From: Burkholderiaceae bacterium
Lineage (GTDB): Bacteria > Pseudomonadota > Gammaproteobacteria > Burkholderiales > Burkholderiaceae_C
Length of the DNA: 64,000 nt
Assembly: GCA_017848435.1 (NCBI GenBank)
Contig: JAFEHU010000073.1
Location: forward strand, 1 to 64,000
Reading direction: 5' to 3'
Positions 9,354-17,464 of this stretch are shown piece after piece. The position numbers and the translations under genes were made by a program. Within the stretch, counting starts at the first letter, position 1; each line of letters starts with the position of its first letter. Under the pieces are notes generated by a model. The model did not search any database and had not been told where the DNA came from. It saw nothing but the letters and a program-made list of their open reading frames with translations.

Positions 9354-12242
9354 TTACTTGGTCAGCACAAAGCCCTTGAGCTTGCCGAATGCCCCATCCA
9401 CCAACGCTTTTTGCTGTTCCTGGTGCAAATGGGAGTAGCCCACCGCTGGCGAAGCGGAGGCCGCGCGGCCCGCATAGCCCAGCTTCTGGCCGTCTTGCAT
9501 GTTTTCATGCAGGTAGTGCTGCACGAAGAACCAGGCACCCTGGTTTTGCGGCTCGTCCTGGCACCAGACCACTTCGGTCACATTGGGGTACTTTTTGAGT
9601 TCGGTCGAGAACGCCTTGTGCGGGAACGGGTAGAGCTGCTCCACACGGACAATCGCCACGTCATCGGCACCCTTCTCTTCGCGCTTTTTCACCAGGTCGT
9701 AGTAGACCTTGCCGGAGCAAGCCACCAGGCGCTTGACCTTCTCGGCTTTCAGCACTTTGTGCTCCGGAATCACCGTCTGGAAAGCGCCCTTGGTGAACTC
9801 GCTGAGCGGTGAGGTCGCATCCTTGTTGCGCAACAAGGACTTGGGCGTCATGATGATCAGCGGCTTGCGCAGGTTGCGCACCATCTGCCGGCGCAGCAGG
9901 TGGAAGATCTGGCTGGCCGTGGTGGGCTGGCAGACCTGCATGTTGGTGTCGGCGCTCAACTGCATGAAGCGCTCCAGGCGTGCGGAACTGTGTTCCGGTC
10001 CCTGGCCTTCGTAGCCGTGTGGCAGCATCAGTGTGATGCCGTTGACGCGGCCCCACTTCACCTCACCCGACGCAATGAACTGGTCGATCACCACCTGGGC
10101 ACCATTGACGAAGTCGCCGAACTGCGCTTCCCAGATCACCAGCGTGTTGGGGTCGTTGGACGCATAACCGTATTCGTAGGCCAACACCGCCTCTTCGGAC
10201 AGGATCGAGTCGATCACGACAAACGGCGCCTGGTTTTCAGCCACGTGCTGCAGTGCCGTGTAAGTGCCTTCGTCGTACTTTTCGCGGTTCTGGTCATGGA
10301 TCACCGCATGGCGGTGGGTGAAGGTGCCACGGCCGCAGTCTTCGCCCGACAAACGCACCGGGTAACCGCTGGCGACCAGCGAGGCAAACGCCATGTGCTC
10401 GCCCATGCCCCAGTCCACGGGAATGTCGCCCCGCCCCATGGCGGCACGGTCGTCATACACCTTCTTGACCAATTGGTGCGGTGTCACGGTGGTCGGGATG
10501 GTGGTGATCTTTTCAGCCAATCGCTTCCACTCGGCCATGGGGATGGCGGTATCACCCGCGTCCGTCCACTTCTTGCTCAGGTAAGGCGACCAGTCGACCG
10601 CGTACTTGCTCTTGAAGTTGGTCAACACCGGGTCGATGGTGTTCTTGCCGGCATCGAGGGCCGCACGCATGGCTTTGACCATGTCGTCGCCCAGCGTCTC
10701 GCCCAGACCTTGGGCCGCCAGACGGTCGGCGTAGAGCTTGCGCGTACCAGGGTGCTGGCCAATTTTCTTGTACATCAGCGGCTGGGTCAGCGCCGGGGTG
10801 TCTTGCTCGTTGTGGCCGAGCTTGCGGAAACAGATGATGTCCACCACCACGTCTTTCTGGAATTCCAGCCGGAATTCCAGTGCGAGCTGGGTGGCAAACA
10901 CCACGGCTTCCGGATCGTCGCCATTGACGTGCAGCACCGGTGCTTCGATCATCTTGACCACGTCGGTGCAGTACAGCGTGGAGCGGCTGTCCCGTGGGTC
11001 AGAGGTGGTGAAGCCAATCTGGTTGTTGATCACCAGGTGGACGGTGCCACCGGTCGAGTAACCGCGTGTTTCGGCCAGCGCCAGCGTTTCCATCACCACG
11101 CCCTGGCCGGCAAAAGCAGCGTCGCCGTGCACCAGCACGGGCAACACCTGCTTGCCCATCGGGTCGTTGCGGCGGTCCATGCGGGCACGCACAGAACCCT
11201 CTACAACCGGGTTGACAATTTCAAGGTGCGATGGGTTGAAGGCCAGCGTCAGGTGCACCGGCCCGCCAGGCGTGGTCACGTCCGAGCTGAAGCCTTGGTG
11301 GTACTTGACGTCGCCACTGGGCAGGTCTTCGGGCGCGGTGTGGTCGAATTCGGCGAACAGGTCCTTGGGCATCTTGCCCAACGTGTTGACGAGCACATTG
11401 AGGCGGCCGCGGTGGGCCATGCCGATCACGATCTCCTGCACACCTTTGGAGCCCGCCAACTGAATCAGCTCGTCCATCGAGGCGATGAAGCTTTCGCCAC
11501 CTTCCAGCGAAAAGCGCTTCTGGCCGACGTATTTTGTGTGAAGGAAACGCTCCAGGCCTTCGGCGGCGGTCAGGCGGTCGAGGATGTGCTTTTTCTTCTC
11601 GGCGGTGAAGTTCGGGTTGGTCCGGCTGGTTTCCAGCTTTTCCTGCCACCAGCGTTTCTGGTTCTGGTCGGTGATGTACATGTACTCGGCGCCGATGGCA
11701 CCGCAGTAGGTCTCACGCAATGCGTTCAGCAGTTCGCGCAGGCTCATGGTCTGCTTGCCGAAGAAGGTGTTGCTGGTGTTGAACACCGCTTCCTGGTCGG
11801 CGTCACTGAACTCGTAGAACACCGGGTCGAGTTCAGGGATGTAGGGGCGCTCGACCCGTTTCAGTGGGTCCAGATCGGCCCAACGGGCACCCACGTTGCG
11901 GTAGGCGGCAATCAGTTGTTGAACGGCGGTGCGCTTGCGGCCCATCTCAGCGTCGGGGCTGGCCACCACCACCTTGGTGACGCCCTGCTTGGCACGCTCA
12001 GCAAAGGCATTGATCACCGGCTGGTGCGGCACGTCACGGCTGTTGCTGCCGTCGACGGCGGGCACGTGCTGCAACGCGTCGAAATACTCGCGCCAGTTGT
12101 CCGGCACGCTGCCAGGGTTGCTCAGGTAGTTTTCATACATCTCTTCCACGTAGGGCGCATTGCCACCGAAGAGGTATGTGTTGGCCGAATAGGCTTGATA
12201 GACCGACGCTTGCGACGGTTTGGAAGGCGAAGATTCGCTCAT
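9354..12242 (-). CDS. sucA: 2-oxoglutarate dehydrogenase E1, thiamine diphosphate dependent
   Basis: E1 decarboxylates 2-oxoglutarate with thiamine diphosphate and passes the succinyl group to E2 in the TCA cycle. The 962-residue product has the SucA N-terminal signature YLFGGNAPYVEEMYENYL, the active-site region IGMAHRGRLNVLVN, the cofactor-binding stretch GDAAFAGQGVVMETLALAE followed by VINNQIGFTT, and the C-terminal transketolase-like half (LPHGYEGQGPEHSSARLERF). A GGAGGT ribosome-binding site lies 10 bases before the ATG. First gene of the operon with sucB, lpdA and zapE; the 212-bp region upstream is described separately. Confidence 0.97.
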   Translation of the reverse strand: MSESSPSKPSQASVYQAYSANTYLFGGNAPYVEEMYENYLSNPGSVPDNWREYFDALQHVPAVDGSNSRDVPHQPVINAFAERAKQGVTKVVVASPDAEMGRKRTAVQQLIAAYRNVGARWADLDPLKRVERPYIPELDPVFYEFSDADQEAVFNTSNTFFGKQTMSLRELLNALRETYCGAIGAEYMYITDQNQKRWWQEKLETSRTNPNFTAEKKKHILDRLTAAEGLERFLHTKYVGQKRFSLEGGESFIASMDELIQLAGSKGVQEIVIGMAHRGRLNVLVNTLGKMPKDLFAEFDHTAPEDLPSGDVKYHQGFSSDVTTPGGPVHLTLAFNPSHLEIVNPVVEGSVRARMDRRNDPMGKQVLPVLVHGDAAFAGQGVVMETLALAETRGYSTGGTVHLVINNQIGFTTSDPRDSRSTLYCTDVVKMIEAPVLHVNGDDPEAVVFATQLALEFRLEFQKDVVVDIICFRKLGHNEQDTPALTQPLMYKKIGQHPGTRKLYADRLAAQGLGETLGDDMVKAMRAALDAGKNTIDPVLTNFKSKYAVDWSPYLSKKWTDAGDTAIPMAEWKRLAEKITTIPTTVTPHQLVKKVYDDRAAMGRGDIPVDWGMGEHMAFASLVASGYPVRLSGEDCGRGTFTHRHAVIHDQNREKYDEGTYTALQHVAENQAPFVVIDSILSEEAVLAYEYGYASNDPNTLVIWEAQFGDFVNGAQVVIDQFIASGEVKWGRVNGITLMLPHGYEGQGPEHSSARLERFMQLSADTNMQVCQPTTASQIFHLLRRQMVRNLRKPLIIMTPKSLLRNKDATSPLSEFTKGAFQTVIPEHKVLKAEKVKRLVACSGKVYYDLVKKREEKGADDVAIVRVEQLYPFPHKAFSTELKKYPNVTEVVWCQDEPQNQGAWFFVQHYLHENMQDGQKLGYAGRAASASPAVGYSHLHQEQQKALVDGAFGKLKGFVLTK

Positions 12243-12278
12243 ATTCCGCTGACCTCCGTTTCCCTGCAGGAAACATTA

Positions 12279-12303
12279 GCTGGTTAAAGCTGGTTGATTA
12301 ACC
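12279..12303. repeat. Direct and inverted repeats upstream of sucA
   Basis: The 212 bases between sucA and prpE hold no gene. Inside them, AGCTGGTT occurs twice with 10-base periodicity (12279-12286 and 12289-12296) and GGTTAA/TTAACC form a 6-bp inverted repeat (12282-12287 and 12298-12303). This is the arrangement of a transcription-factor site on one face of the helix just upstream of the sucA leader. No factor can be named from sequence alone. Confidence 0.4.
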
Positions 12304-12454
12304 TTCCGCGGCACGGCTGAACCGATTAGCGGATGCGACTGTGGCTGGGAAGGGCCTTGAGTACAAACGAGATTGTGCCACTGAAACGCGGCGGCGGCAC
12401 CATGCCAGTCACAGAATGAGGTGTGAACTGGCACGGGCAGCACAGTGAAACCGC

Positions 12455-14353
12455 TCAGGCAGGGGGAAACATGTCCTGAATCTGCTTCAGTGCCATTGGG
12501 TCTTCGATCGTGGTCAGATCGCCCGCATCGCGCTGCTCGCAGACCGCCTGGATGGCGCGGCGCAGCAACTTGCCGCTGCGGGTCTTGGGCAGGGCCGTGA
12601 CAAAGCGCACCCGCGATGGCCGGGCTACGGCACCCAACTGGCTGTCAACCACTTTCATGATCTCGCCTTCGAGCGTGAGTTTGGCCGCATCGTCCGCCAC
12701 CTTGCTGGGGTCCTTGATGATGACAAATGCCATCGCCACCTGGCCCTTGAGCTGGTCGGCCACACCGACCACAGCCACCTCGGCCACGTTGGGGTGGCTG
12801 GAAATGCTCTCCTCGATCTCGCGCGTGCCCAGGCGGTGCCCGGCGACGTTGATCACGTCGTCGGTGCGGCCCAGGATGAAGAAGTAGCCGTCCTTGTCGC
12901 GCGTGGCCCAGTCGAAGGTGGAATACACCATGCGGCCGGGAATGCTGCTCCAGTAGGTGTCAACGAAACGCTTGTCGTCTTGCCACACGGTCTGCATGAA
13001 ACCGGGGGGCATCGGGCCTTCGATGACGACCACGCCCTTCTCGCCCGGCTCGGTCATTTCCTCGTTGGTGTTCTCGTTGATGAGCTTGACGTTGTAGCCG
13101 TACATGGGAATGCCGGGGCTGCCAAACTTGCTCGGCGCCTTTTCGATGCCGTTGGCAATCGTCAGAATCGGCCAGCCGCTCTCGGTCTGCCAGTAGTTGT
13201 CGATGATGGGCACGCCCAGCGCCTCGCTGATCCACTCTGCGGTGGGTTCGTCGAGCGGCTCGCCGGCCAGAAACAGCGCGCGCAGGCTGGACAGGTCGTA
13301 TTTTTTCAGGAAGGCCGGGTCCTGCTTCTTGAGCACCCGCACGGCGGTGGGCGCACTGAACATCACCGTGACCTTGTACTTCTCGACCAGGTTCCACCAC
13401 ACACCGGCGTCGGGCCGGGTCGGCAGGCCTTCGTACATGATGGTCGCCATGCCGGCAATCAGTGGGCCGTAGATGATGTAGCTGTGGCCCACCACCCAGC
13501 CGATGTCGCTGGTGGAGAAATAGGTCTCGCCCGGGTTGCCCTGGAAGATGTGCTTCATGCTGGCGGCCAGCGCCACCGCATAGCCACCGGTGTCGCGCTG
13601 CACACCCTTGGGTTTGCCGGTGGTGCCGCTGGTGTACAGCGTGTAGCTCGGGTGGGTGGCATCGACCCATTCACAGGGGACTTCGGTGTTGAGGTGCTTG
13701 TCGCGCAGCGGGCCGTACAGGTGGTCGCGCCCTTCCACCAGGTTCATGGCGGACAGGCCCCGGTCGACCAGCAACACGGCGGAGGGCTTGTGTTTGGCCA
13801 GCGTGATGGCCTCGTCGAGCAGCGGCTTGTAGGGCACGACCTTGCCGCTGCGGGAACCGGCGTCGGCGCTGATGACCACGGTGGGCGTGGCGTTGTCGAT
13901 GCGGCTGGCCAGGCTGCCCGACGCAAAACCGCCAAACACCACCGAATGCAGCGCGCCAATGCGGGTGCAGGCCAGCATCGCAAAAGCGGCCTCGGCAATC
14001 ATCGGCATGTAGATCAGTACCCGGTCACCCTTTTTGATGCCGAGTTCCAGCAGCATGGCCGCCACGCGCTGCACTTCGGCATGCAGTTGACGGAAGGTGT
14101 AAGTGACTTCCTGGTTGGTTTCCGTGGAGACAAAGATCAGTGCGGCTTGGTCGGCCCGGTCTTTCAGGTGCCGGTCCACCGCGTTGTGGCACAGGTTGGT
14201 GGTGCCGCCGGCAAACCAGCGGGTGAACGGCGGGTTGCTGTGGTCGCAGATTTCTTGCGGTGGTGTTTGCCAATCGATCAACTGGGCTTGTTCTGCCCAA
14301 AAGGCATCGCGGTCATTGAGCGAACGCGCGTGAAAATCTGCGAACGAGGCCAT
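12455..14353 (-). CDS. prpE: Propionate-CoA ligase (PrpE-type acyl-CoA synthetase)
   Basis: This AMP-forming ligase activates propionate (or acetate) with CoA and ATP. The adenylation motif YTSGTTGKPKGVQRDTGGYA identifies the PrpE/Acs group, and WWNLVEKYKVTVMFSAPTAVR, NYWQTESGWPI and the catalytic Lys in PKTRSGKLLRR are typical of PrpE. The frame extends to 14434, but the ATG at 14353 (MASFADF) is preceded by AGGAGA at good distance, so I use it (632 residues). It is a single gene between sucA and an isochorismatase; no methylcitrate-cycle genes are nearby. The AcuI-type reductase at 20317 is the only other propionyl-CoA-linked gene here. Confidence 0.92.
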   Translation of the reverse strand: MASFADFHARSLNDRDAFWAEQAQLIDWQTPPQEICDHSNPPFTRWFAGGTTNLCHNAVDRHLKDRADQAALIFVSTETNQEVTYTFRQLHAEVQRVAAMLLELGIKKGDRVLIYMPMIAEAAFAMLACTRIGALHSVVFGGFASGSLASRIDNATPTVVISADAGSRSGKVVPYKPLLDEAITLAKHKPSAVLLVDRGLSAMNLVEGRDHLYGPLRDKHLNTEVPCEWVDATHPSYTLYTSGTTGKPKGVQRDTGGYAVALAASMKHIFQGNPGETYFSTSDIGWVVGHSYIIYGPLIAGMATIMYEGLPTRPDAGVWWNLVEKYKVTVMFSAPTAVRVLKKQDPAFLKKYDLSSLRALFLAGEPLDEPTAEWISEALGVPIIDNYWQTESGWPILTIANGIEKAPSKFGSPGIPMYGYNVKLINENTNEEMTEPGEKGVVVIEGPMPPGFMQTVWQDDKRFVDTYWSSIPGRMVYSTFDWATRDKDGYFFILGRTDDVINVAGHRLGTREIEESISSHPNVAEVAVVGVADQLKGQVAMAFVIIKDPSKVADDAAKLTLEGEIMKVVDSQLGAVARPSRVRFVTALPKTRSGKLLRRAIQAVCEQRDAGDLTTIEDPMALKQIQDMFPPA

Positions 14354-14446
14354 TTTTTGTCTCCTGCGAACCATTAAACTGAATTCATAATTATGTTCAG
14401 GGAACTTGCTAGGCGCTGACGGCCAGCCATCCACTGGCCAGACGCG

Positions 14447-15052
14447 CTATTTGATCAGTGCCTGAACCGTCTTGAACGCCGGGTGGTCGGCCGTGCGCAA
14501 CCACTCGAACGCGACCATTTCTGTCGTGACCAATTCGGCACCGGCGCCGGCCAGGCGGTCAAAAGCGGCATCGCGGCTGCGTTCGGTGCGGGAACTGCAG
14601 GCGTCGGTGACGACCCAGACGTCGAACTCTTCGTCGAGCAAATCCAGCACAGTTTGCAGCAAGCAGACATGCGATTCGCAACCCGCCACCACGATGGTGC
14701 TCCGGGCTTCGGAGTCGTCGGCCTGCGGCTTCTGCAAATGTTTGGGCAGGCTGCGGGCATTGCCACGCTGGGGCGGCGCGGGCGGGCGCAGCCAGTCCAC
14801 CAGGCCGTCGGCGCAGGCGCTGAAATGCATCTTGGCCAGGGTTTTCTGGCACAGCGCGCGGATCTCGGGCAGGTTTTCGCCGAGCTTGGCGGGGTTTTGT
14901 TCGGTGCCGAAACACGGTACCTGCATTGCCTCGGCCAGGCGGGCCAGCCGCACCGCATTGGCAATCACGGCGGCGCTGTCGTGCAGCGCGGGCATCAGGC
15001 GAATCTGGTAATCGACCAGCACCAGCTGGCAATCGTCGGCGTCAAGCAGCAT
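14447..15052 (-). CDS. Isochorismatase-family hydrolase
   Basis: A cysteine hydrolase of the isochorismatase/nicotinamidase fold. The catalytic triad is visible as Asp14 (LVLVDYQ), Lys74 (KMHFSAC) and Cys130 (GCESHVCLLQT). The CESHVC motif is that of the YcaC/ribonuclease-like subgroup whose substrates are unknown, rather than nicotinamidase. The 201-residue length is normal, with a Gln/Pro-rich insert near residues 90-112. It lies 24 bases downstream of the TetR regulator on the same strand and may be controlled with it. Confidence 0.88.
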   Translation of the reverse strand: MLLDADDCQLVLVDYQIRLMPALHDSAAVIANAVRLARLAEAMQVPCFGTEQNPAKLGENLPEIRALCQKTLAKMHFSACADGLVDWLRPPAPPQRGNARSLPKHLQKPQADDSEARSTIVVAGCESHVCLLQTVLDLLDEEFDVWVVTDACSSRTERSRDAAFDRLAGAGAELVTTEMVAFEWLRTADHPAFKTVQALIK

Positions 15053-15076
15053 CGGGCATCCTTCAGGGAAACCGCA

Positions 15077-15688
15077 TTATTCCAGCCGTTGCAGCAGCGC
15101 GTCGATGTAGTGGTCAAACAGCGCGGGCGCCTGCTGGTTGAAGAGGCGAATGCGCCCGGTGTGCTGCAGCAGCAGCAGGCCGACGCCGTGCGCAAACAGC
15201 GCGGTGTTTTCACGCAGCGCGGCATCGGCGTCCAGCCCCAGTTCGCGCAGCGCCGCCTCACACGGCGCCAGCGCATGCTGCAGCCGGCTGTTGAGCTTGC
15301 TGTTGAGTTCGCTGGTCAGGCCACGTGGCTGCAGGCCGTGCACGAGGTAGAAGCCCAGGTCCAGGTCGCGGGGGTTGCGCGCAAAAAAACCAAACCAGCC
15401 CTGTGCCTTGCTGCGCAGCCGTTGCGCAACCGCCTCCTCGGGCCGCCCCGCAGCGGCCACCACGGCATTCAGCCGCTCCAGCGATTCGGCCAGCAGCGCG
15501 CCGTAGATCGCCTCCTTGTTCTCGAAGTAGGAGTAGATCGCGCCGGGCGTGTAGCCCGCCCGCTTGGCGATTTCGCGGATGCTGGCACCTTCGATGCCGA
15601 ACTCGTCGAACACCGCGCGGGCAGCGTCGAGCACCAGCGCACGGCGGCTGTCGGTCATGGCCTGCTGGCGTTGCAGTTTGGCTTCCAT
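15077..15688 (-). CDS. TetR-family transcriptional regulator
   Basis: A TetR/AcrR repressor of 203 residues. The helix-turn-helix is near residues 20-65 (FDEFGIEGASIREIAKRAG then YTPGAIYSYFENKEAIYGAL); the C-terminal ligand domain is not diagnostic. It is divergent from the AbfD-like gene, with a near-perfect palindrome between them (15739-15753), the usual layout for a local repressor. A CATAAT box at 15695-15700 (minus strand) is 6 bases from the ATG at 15688, suggesting a leaderless mRNA; a start 10 codons in (ATG at 15658) is possible. The effector may be an acyl-CoA or aromatic compound; that is inference from the neighbour. Confidence 0.9.
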   Translation of the reverse strand: MEAKLQRQQAMTDSRRALVLDAARAVFDEFGIEGASIREIAKRAGYTPGAIYSYFENKEAIYGALLAESLERLNAVVAAAGRPEEAVAQRLRSKAQGWFGFFARNPRDLDLGFYLVHGLQPRGLTSELNSKLNSRLQHALAPCEAALRELGLDADAALRENTALFAHGVGLLLLQHTGRIRLFNQQAPALFDHYIDALLQRLE

Positions 15689-15738
15689 GTGGCAATTATG
15701 GCGGAAATGAATGCGGCATTAAACACTTGCGTAAATTA

Positions 15739-15753
15739 TTGAACACTGTTTAA
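15739..15753. promoter_or_regulatory. Palindromic operator candidate for the TetR regulator
   Basis: TTGAACA and TGTTTAA flank a central C, a 7-1-7 palindrome with one mismatch, in the 107-bp divergent region between the tetR gene and the AbfD-like gene. A second TTAAACA half-site is at 15719-15725. Size and symmetry fit TetR-family operators. It lies about 45 bases upstream of the AbfD-like start codon, where binding would block transcription of that gene. Confidence 0.55.
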
Positions 15754-15795
15754 AATTTCCGTTTCACCGAATCCCAAGCCCCCCGGAGACCCGCC

Positions 15796-17442
15796 ATGAA
15801 CGCTCCCGCCCCCCAGTCGCTGATGATGTCCGGCAACGACTTCCGCGAATCGCTGCGCCGCCTCAAACCCAAGGTGTTTGTCGATGGCCGCCGCATTGAG
15901 AACGTGGTGGACGAACGCGCGCTGCAGCCCGGCATCAACGCCATTGCACTGACCTACGACATCGCGCTCAAGCCCGAATACGCGCCCATCATGACGGCGG
16001 TGCAGCACACCAGCGGCAAGCGGGTGAACCGCCTCTCCCACATCAACACCAGTTCCGGTGATTTGCTGAACAAGCTCGAGGCCACCCGCCTGGTCTGCCA
16101 GGAAACCGGCTGCGCCCAGCGCTACCTCGTACACGACGCGCTGAATGCGCTGGGCCAGGTCACCGCCAGGATCGACGACGCCCGCGGCAGCACCGAACAC
16201 CACGCGAAGTTTTTGAACTACCTGCACATGGTGCAGGACCAGGACCTGACGCTGGCGGTGGCCATGACCGACGCCAAAGGCGACCGCAGCAAGAAGCCGC
16301 ACCAGCAGGGCAACCCCGACAGCTACGTGCACGTGGTCGAGCGCAATGCCAAGGGCATCTACCTGTCCGGCGCCAAAGCCATCGTGACCGGCGCGCCCTA
16401 CGTGCATGAGTTCCTGGTGATGCCCTGCCGCCAGATGGGCCAGGCCGACGCCGACTTCGCCGTCTGCTGCGCGGTGCCCATCGATGCCGACGGCATCACC
16501 ATCGTCGCCCGCCCTGCGGGCCGTCCTGGCGAAAAGCTGGAGCATGGCGATGCGCTGTTCAGCCGCAAGTACGGGCAGAGCACCGGCGTGGTGCTGTTCG
16601 ACCGCGTCTTTGTGCCCTGGGACCGCGTGTTCTACGCCGGCGAATGGGAGCATTCGCACCACCTGACCTACAGCTACGCCACCCACCACCGGCAGACCTG
16701 CATCGCCGCGCGCGCCGGCTTTGGGGACCTGCTGATCGGCGCCGGCGCGCTGATGTGCGAGGCCAACGGTTTCGACCCCGGCAAGGAAACGCATTTGCGC
16801 GACCAGATGGTGGAACTCATCAAGATCACCGAAGGCTTTTACGCCTGCGGCGTGGCCGCCAGCGTCTACGGCAAGGAAGACCCGTACAGCAAGACCTTCA
16901 TGCCCGACCCGGTGTTTGCCAACATCGGCAAGCTGCTGATGGCGACGCAGATTTACGACATGCACCGCATTGCCCATTACGTGAGCGGCGGCCTGATCGT
17001 CACCCTGCCCGGCCCCGACGAAGACCACAACCCCGAAACCGCCGCCCGCCTGAGCGACGTGTTGCGCGCCAACCCCGAAGTGCCCTACGACAAGCGCATC
17101 GAGGCGGCGCGCTTCATCGAAGACCTCACCGCCGGCTACCAGGGCGGCTGGTACAGCGTGATCAGCCTGCACGGCGGCGGTTCGCCGGCCGCGATGAAGC
17201 AGGAGATCTACCGCAACTACCCCATCGGCAGCAAGGTGGAGCTGGTCGAGCGCATTCTGGAGCGCGGTGTGGCCGTCGACGGCTCACCCGCCGCCGCGCC
17301 ACACGACCCGGAGCGCGCCATCACCCAAAACCGCCAGCCCGGCAAGTGCTGCGACATGGGTTGCAGTACGCTTGGCCAGCCCATGATGGTGGACCTGCCT
17401 GCCGTGGAAGCCACCCTGCCCTCGCGCCGCGCGGCCGACTGA
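15796..17442 (+). CDS. HpaB/AbfD-superfamily flavoprotein, 4-hydroxybutyryl-CoA dehydratase-like
   Basis: The 548-residue protein is homologous over nearly its whole length to 4-hydroxybutyryl-CoA dehydratase/vinylacetyl-CoA isomerase (AbfD) of Clostridium, which uses FAD and a 4Fe-4S cluster held by Cys99, Cys103, His292 and Cys299. Shared blocks include VDGRRIENVVD, AMTDAKGDRS and HGGGSP. Aligning by eye, Cys106 matches Cys99 and His298 matches His292, but Cys103 becomes Tyr110 and Cys299 becomes Ala305; Cys101 and Cys302 are new cysteines one helical turn away. The related hydroxylase HpaB has an active-site Tyr near position 110. About 50 extra C-terminal residues carry a KCCDMGC motif. 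GGAG ribosome-binding site at 15785-15788. Substrate unknown; do not read it as a confirmed dehydratase. Confidence 0.85.
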   Translation: MNAPAPQSLMMSGNDFRESLRRLKPKVFVDGRRIENVVDERALQPGINAIALTYDIALKPEYAPIMTAVQHTSGKRVNRLSHINTSSGDLLNKLEATRLVCQETGCAQRYLVHDALNALGQVTARIDDARGSTEHHAKFLNYLHMVQDQDLTLAVAMTDAKGDRSKKPHQQGNPDSYVHVVERNAKGIYLSGAKAIVTGAPYVHEFLVMPCRQMGQADADFAVCCAVPIDADGITIVARPAGRPGEKLEHGDALFSRKYGQSTGVVLFDRVFVPWDRVFYAGEWEHSHHLTYSYATHHRQTCIAARAGFGDLLIGAGALMCEANGFDPGKETHLRDQMVELIKITEGFYACGVAASVYGKEDPYSKTFMPDPVFANIGKLLMATQIYDMHRIAHYVSGGLIVTLPGPDEDHNPETAARLSDVLRANPEVPYDKRIEAARFIEDLTAGYQGGWYSVISLHGGGSPAAMKQEIYRNYPIGSKVELVERILERGVAVDGSPAAAPHDPERAITQNRQPGKCCDMGCSTLGQPMMVDLPAVEATLPSRRAAD

Positions 17443-17464
17443 AGGTTCCGCCTCACCGAGGCGC

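Noticed and set aside
9900-12287. Very long + strand frame opposite sucA
   Set aside because: Mirror of sucA codon structure (rich in His/Val/Gly/Arg), no recognisable domain.
14354-14434. N-terminal extension of PrpE
   Set aside because: The internal ATG at 14353 has AGGAGA at proper distance and gives the normal family N-terminus.
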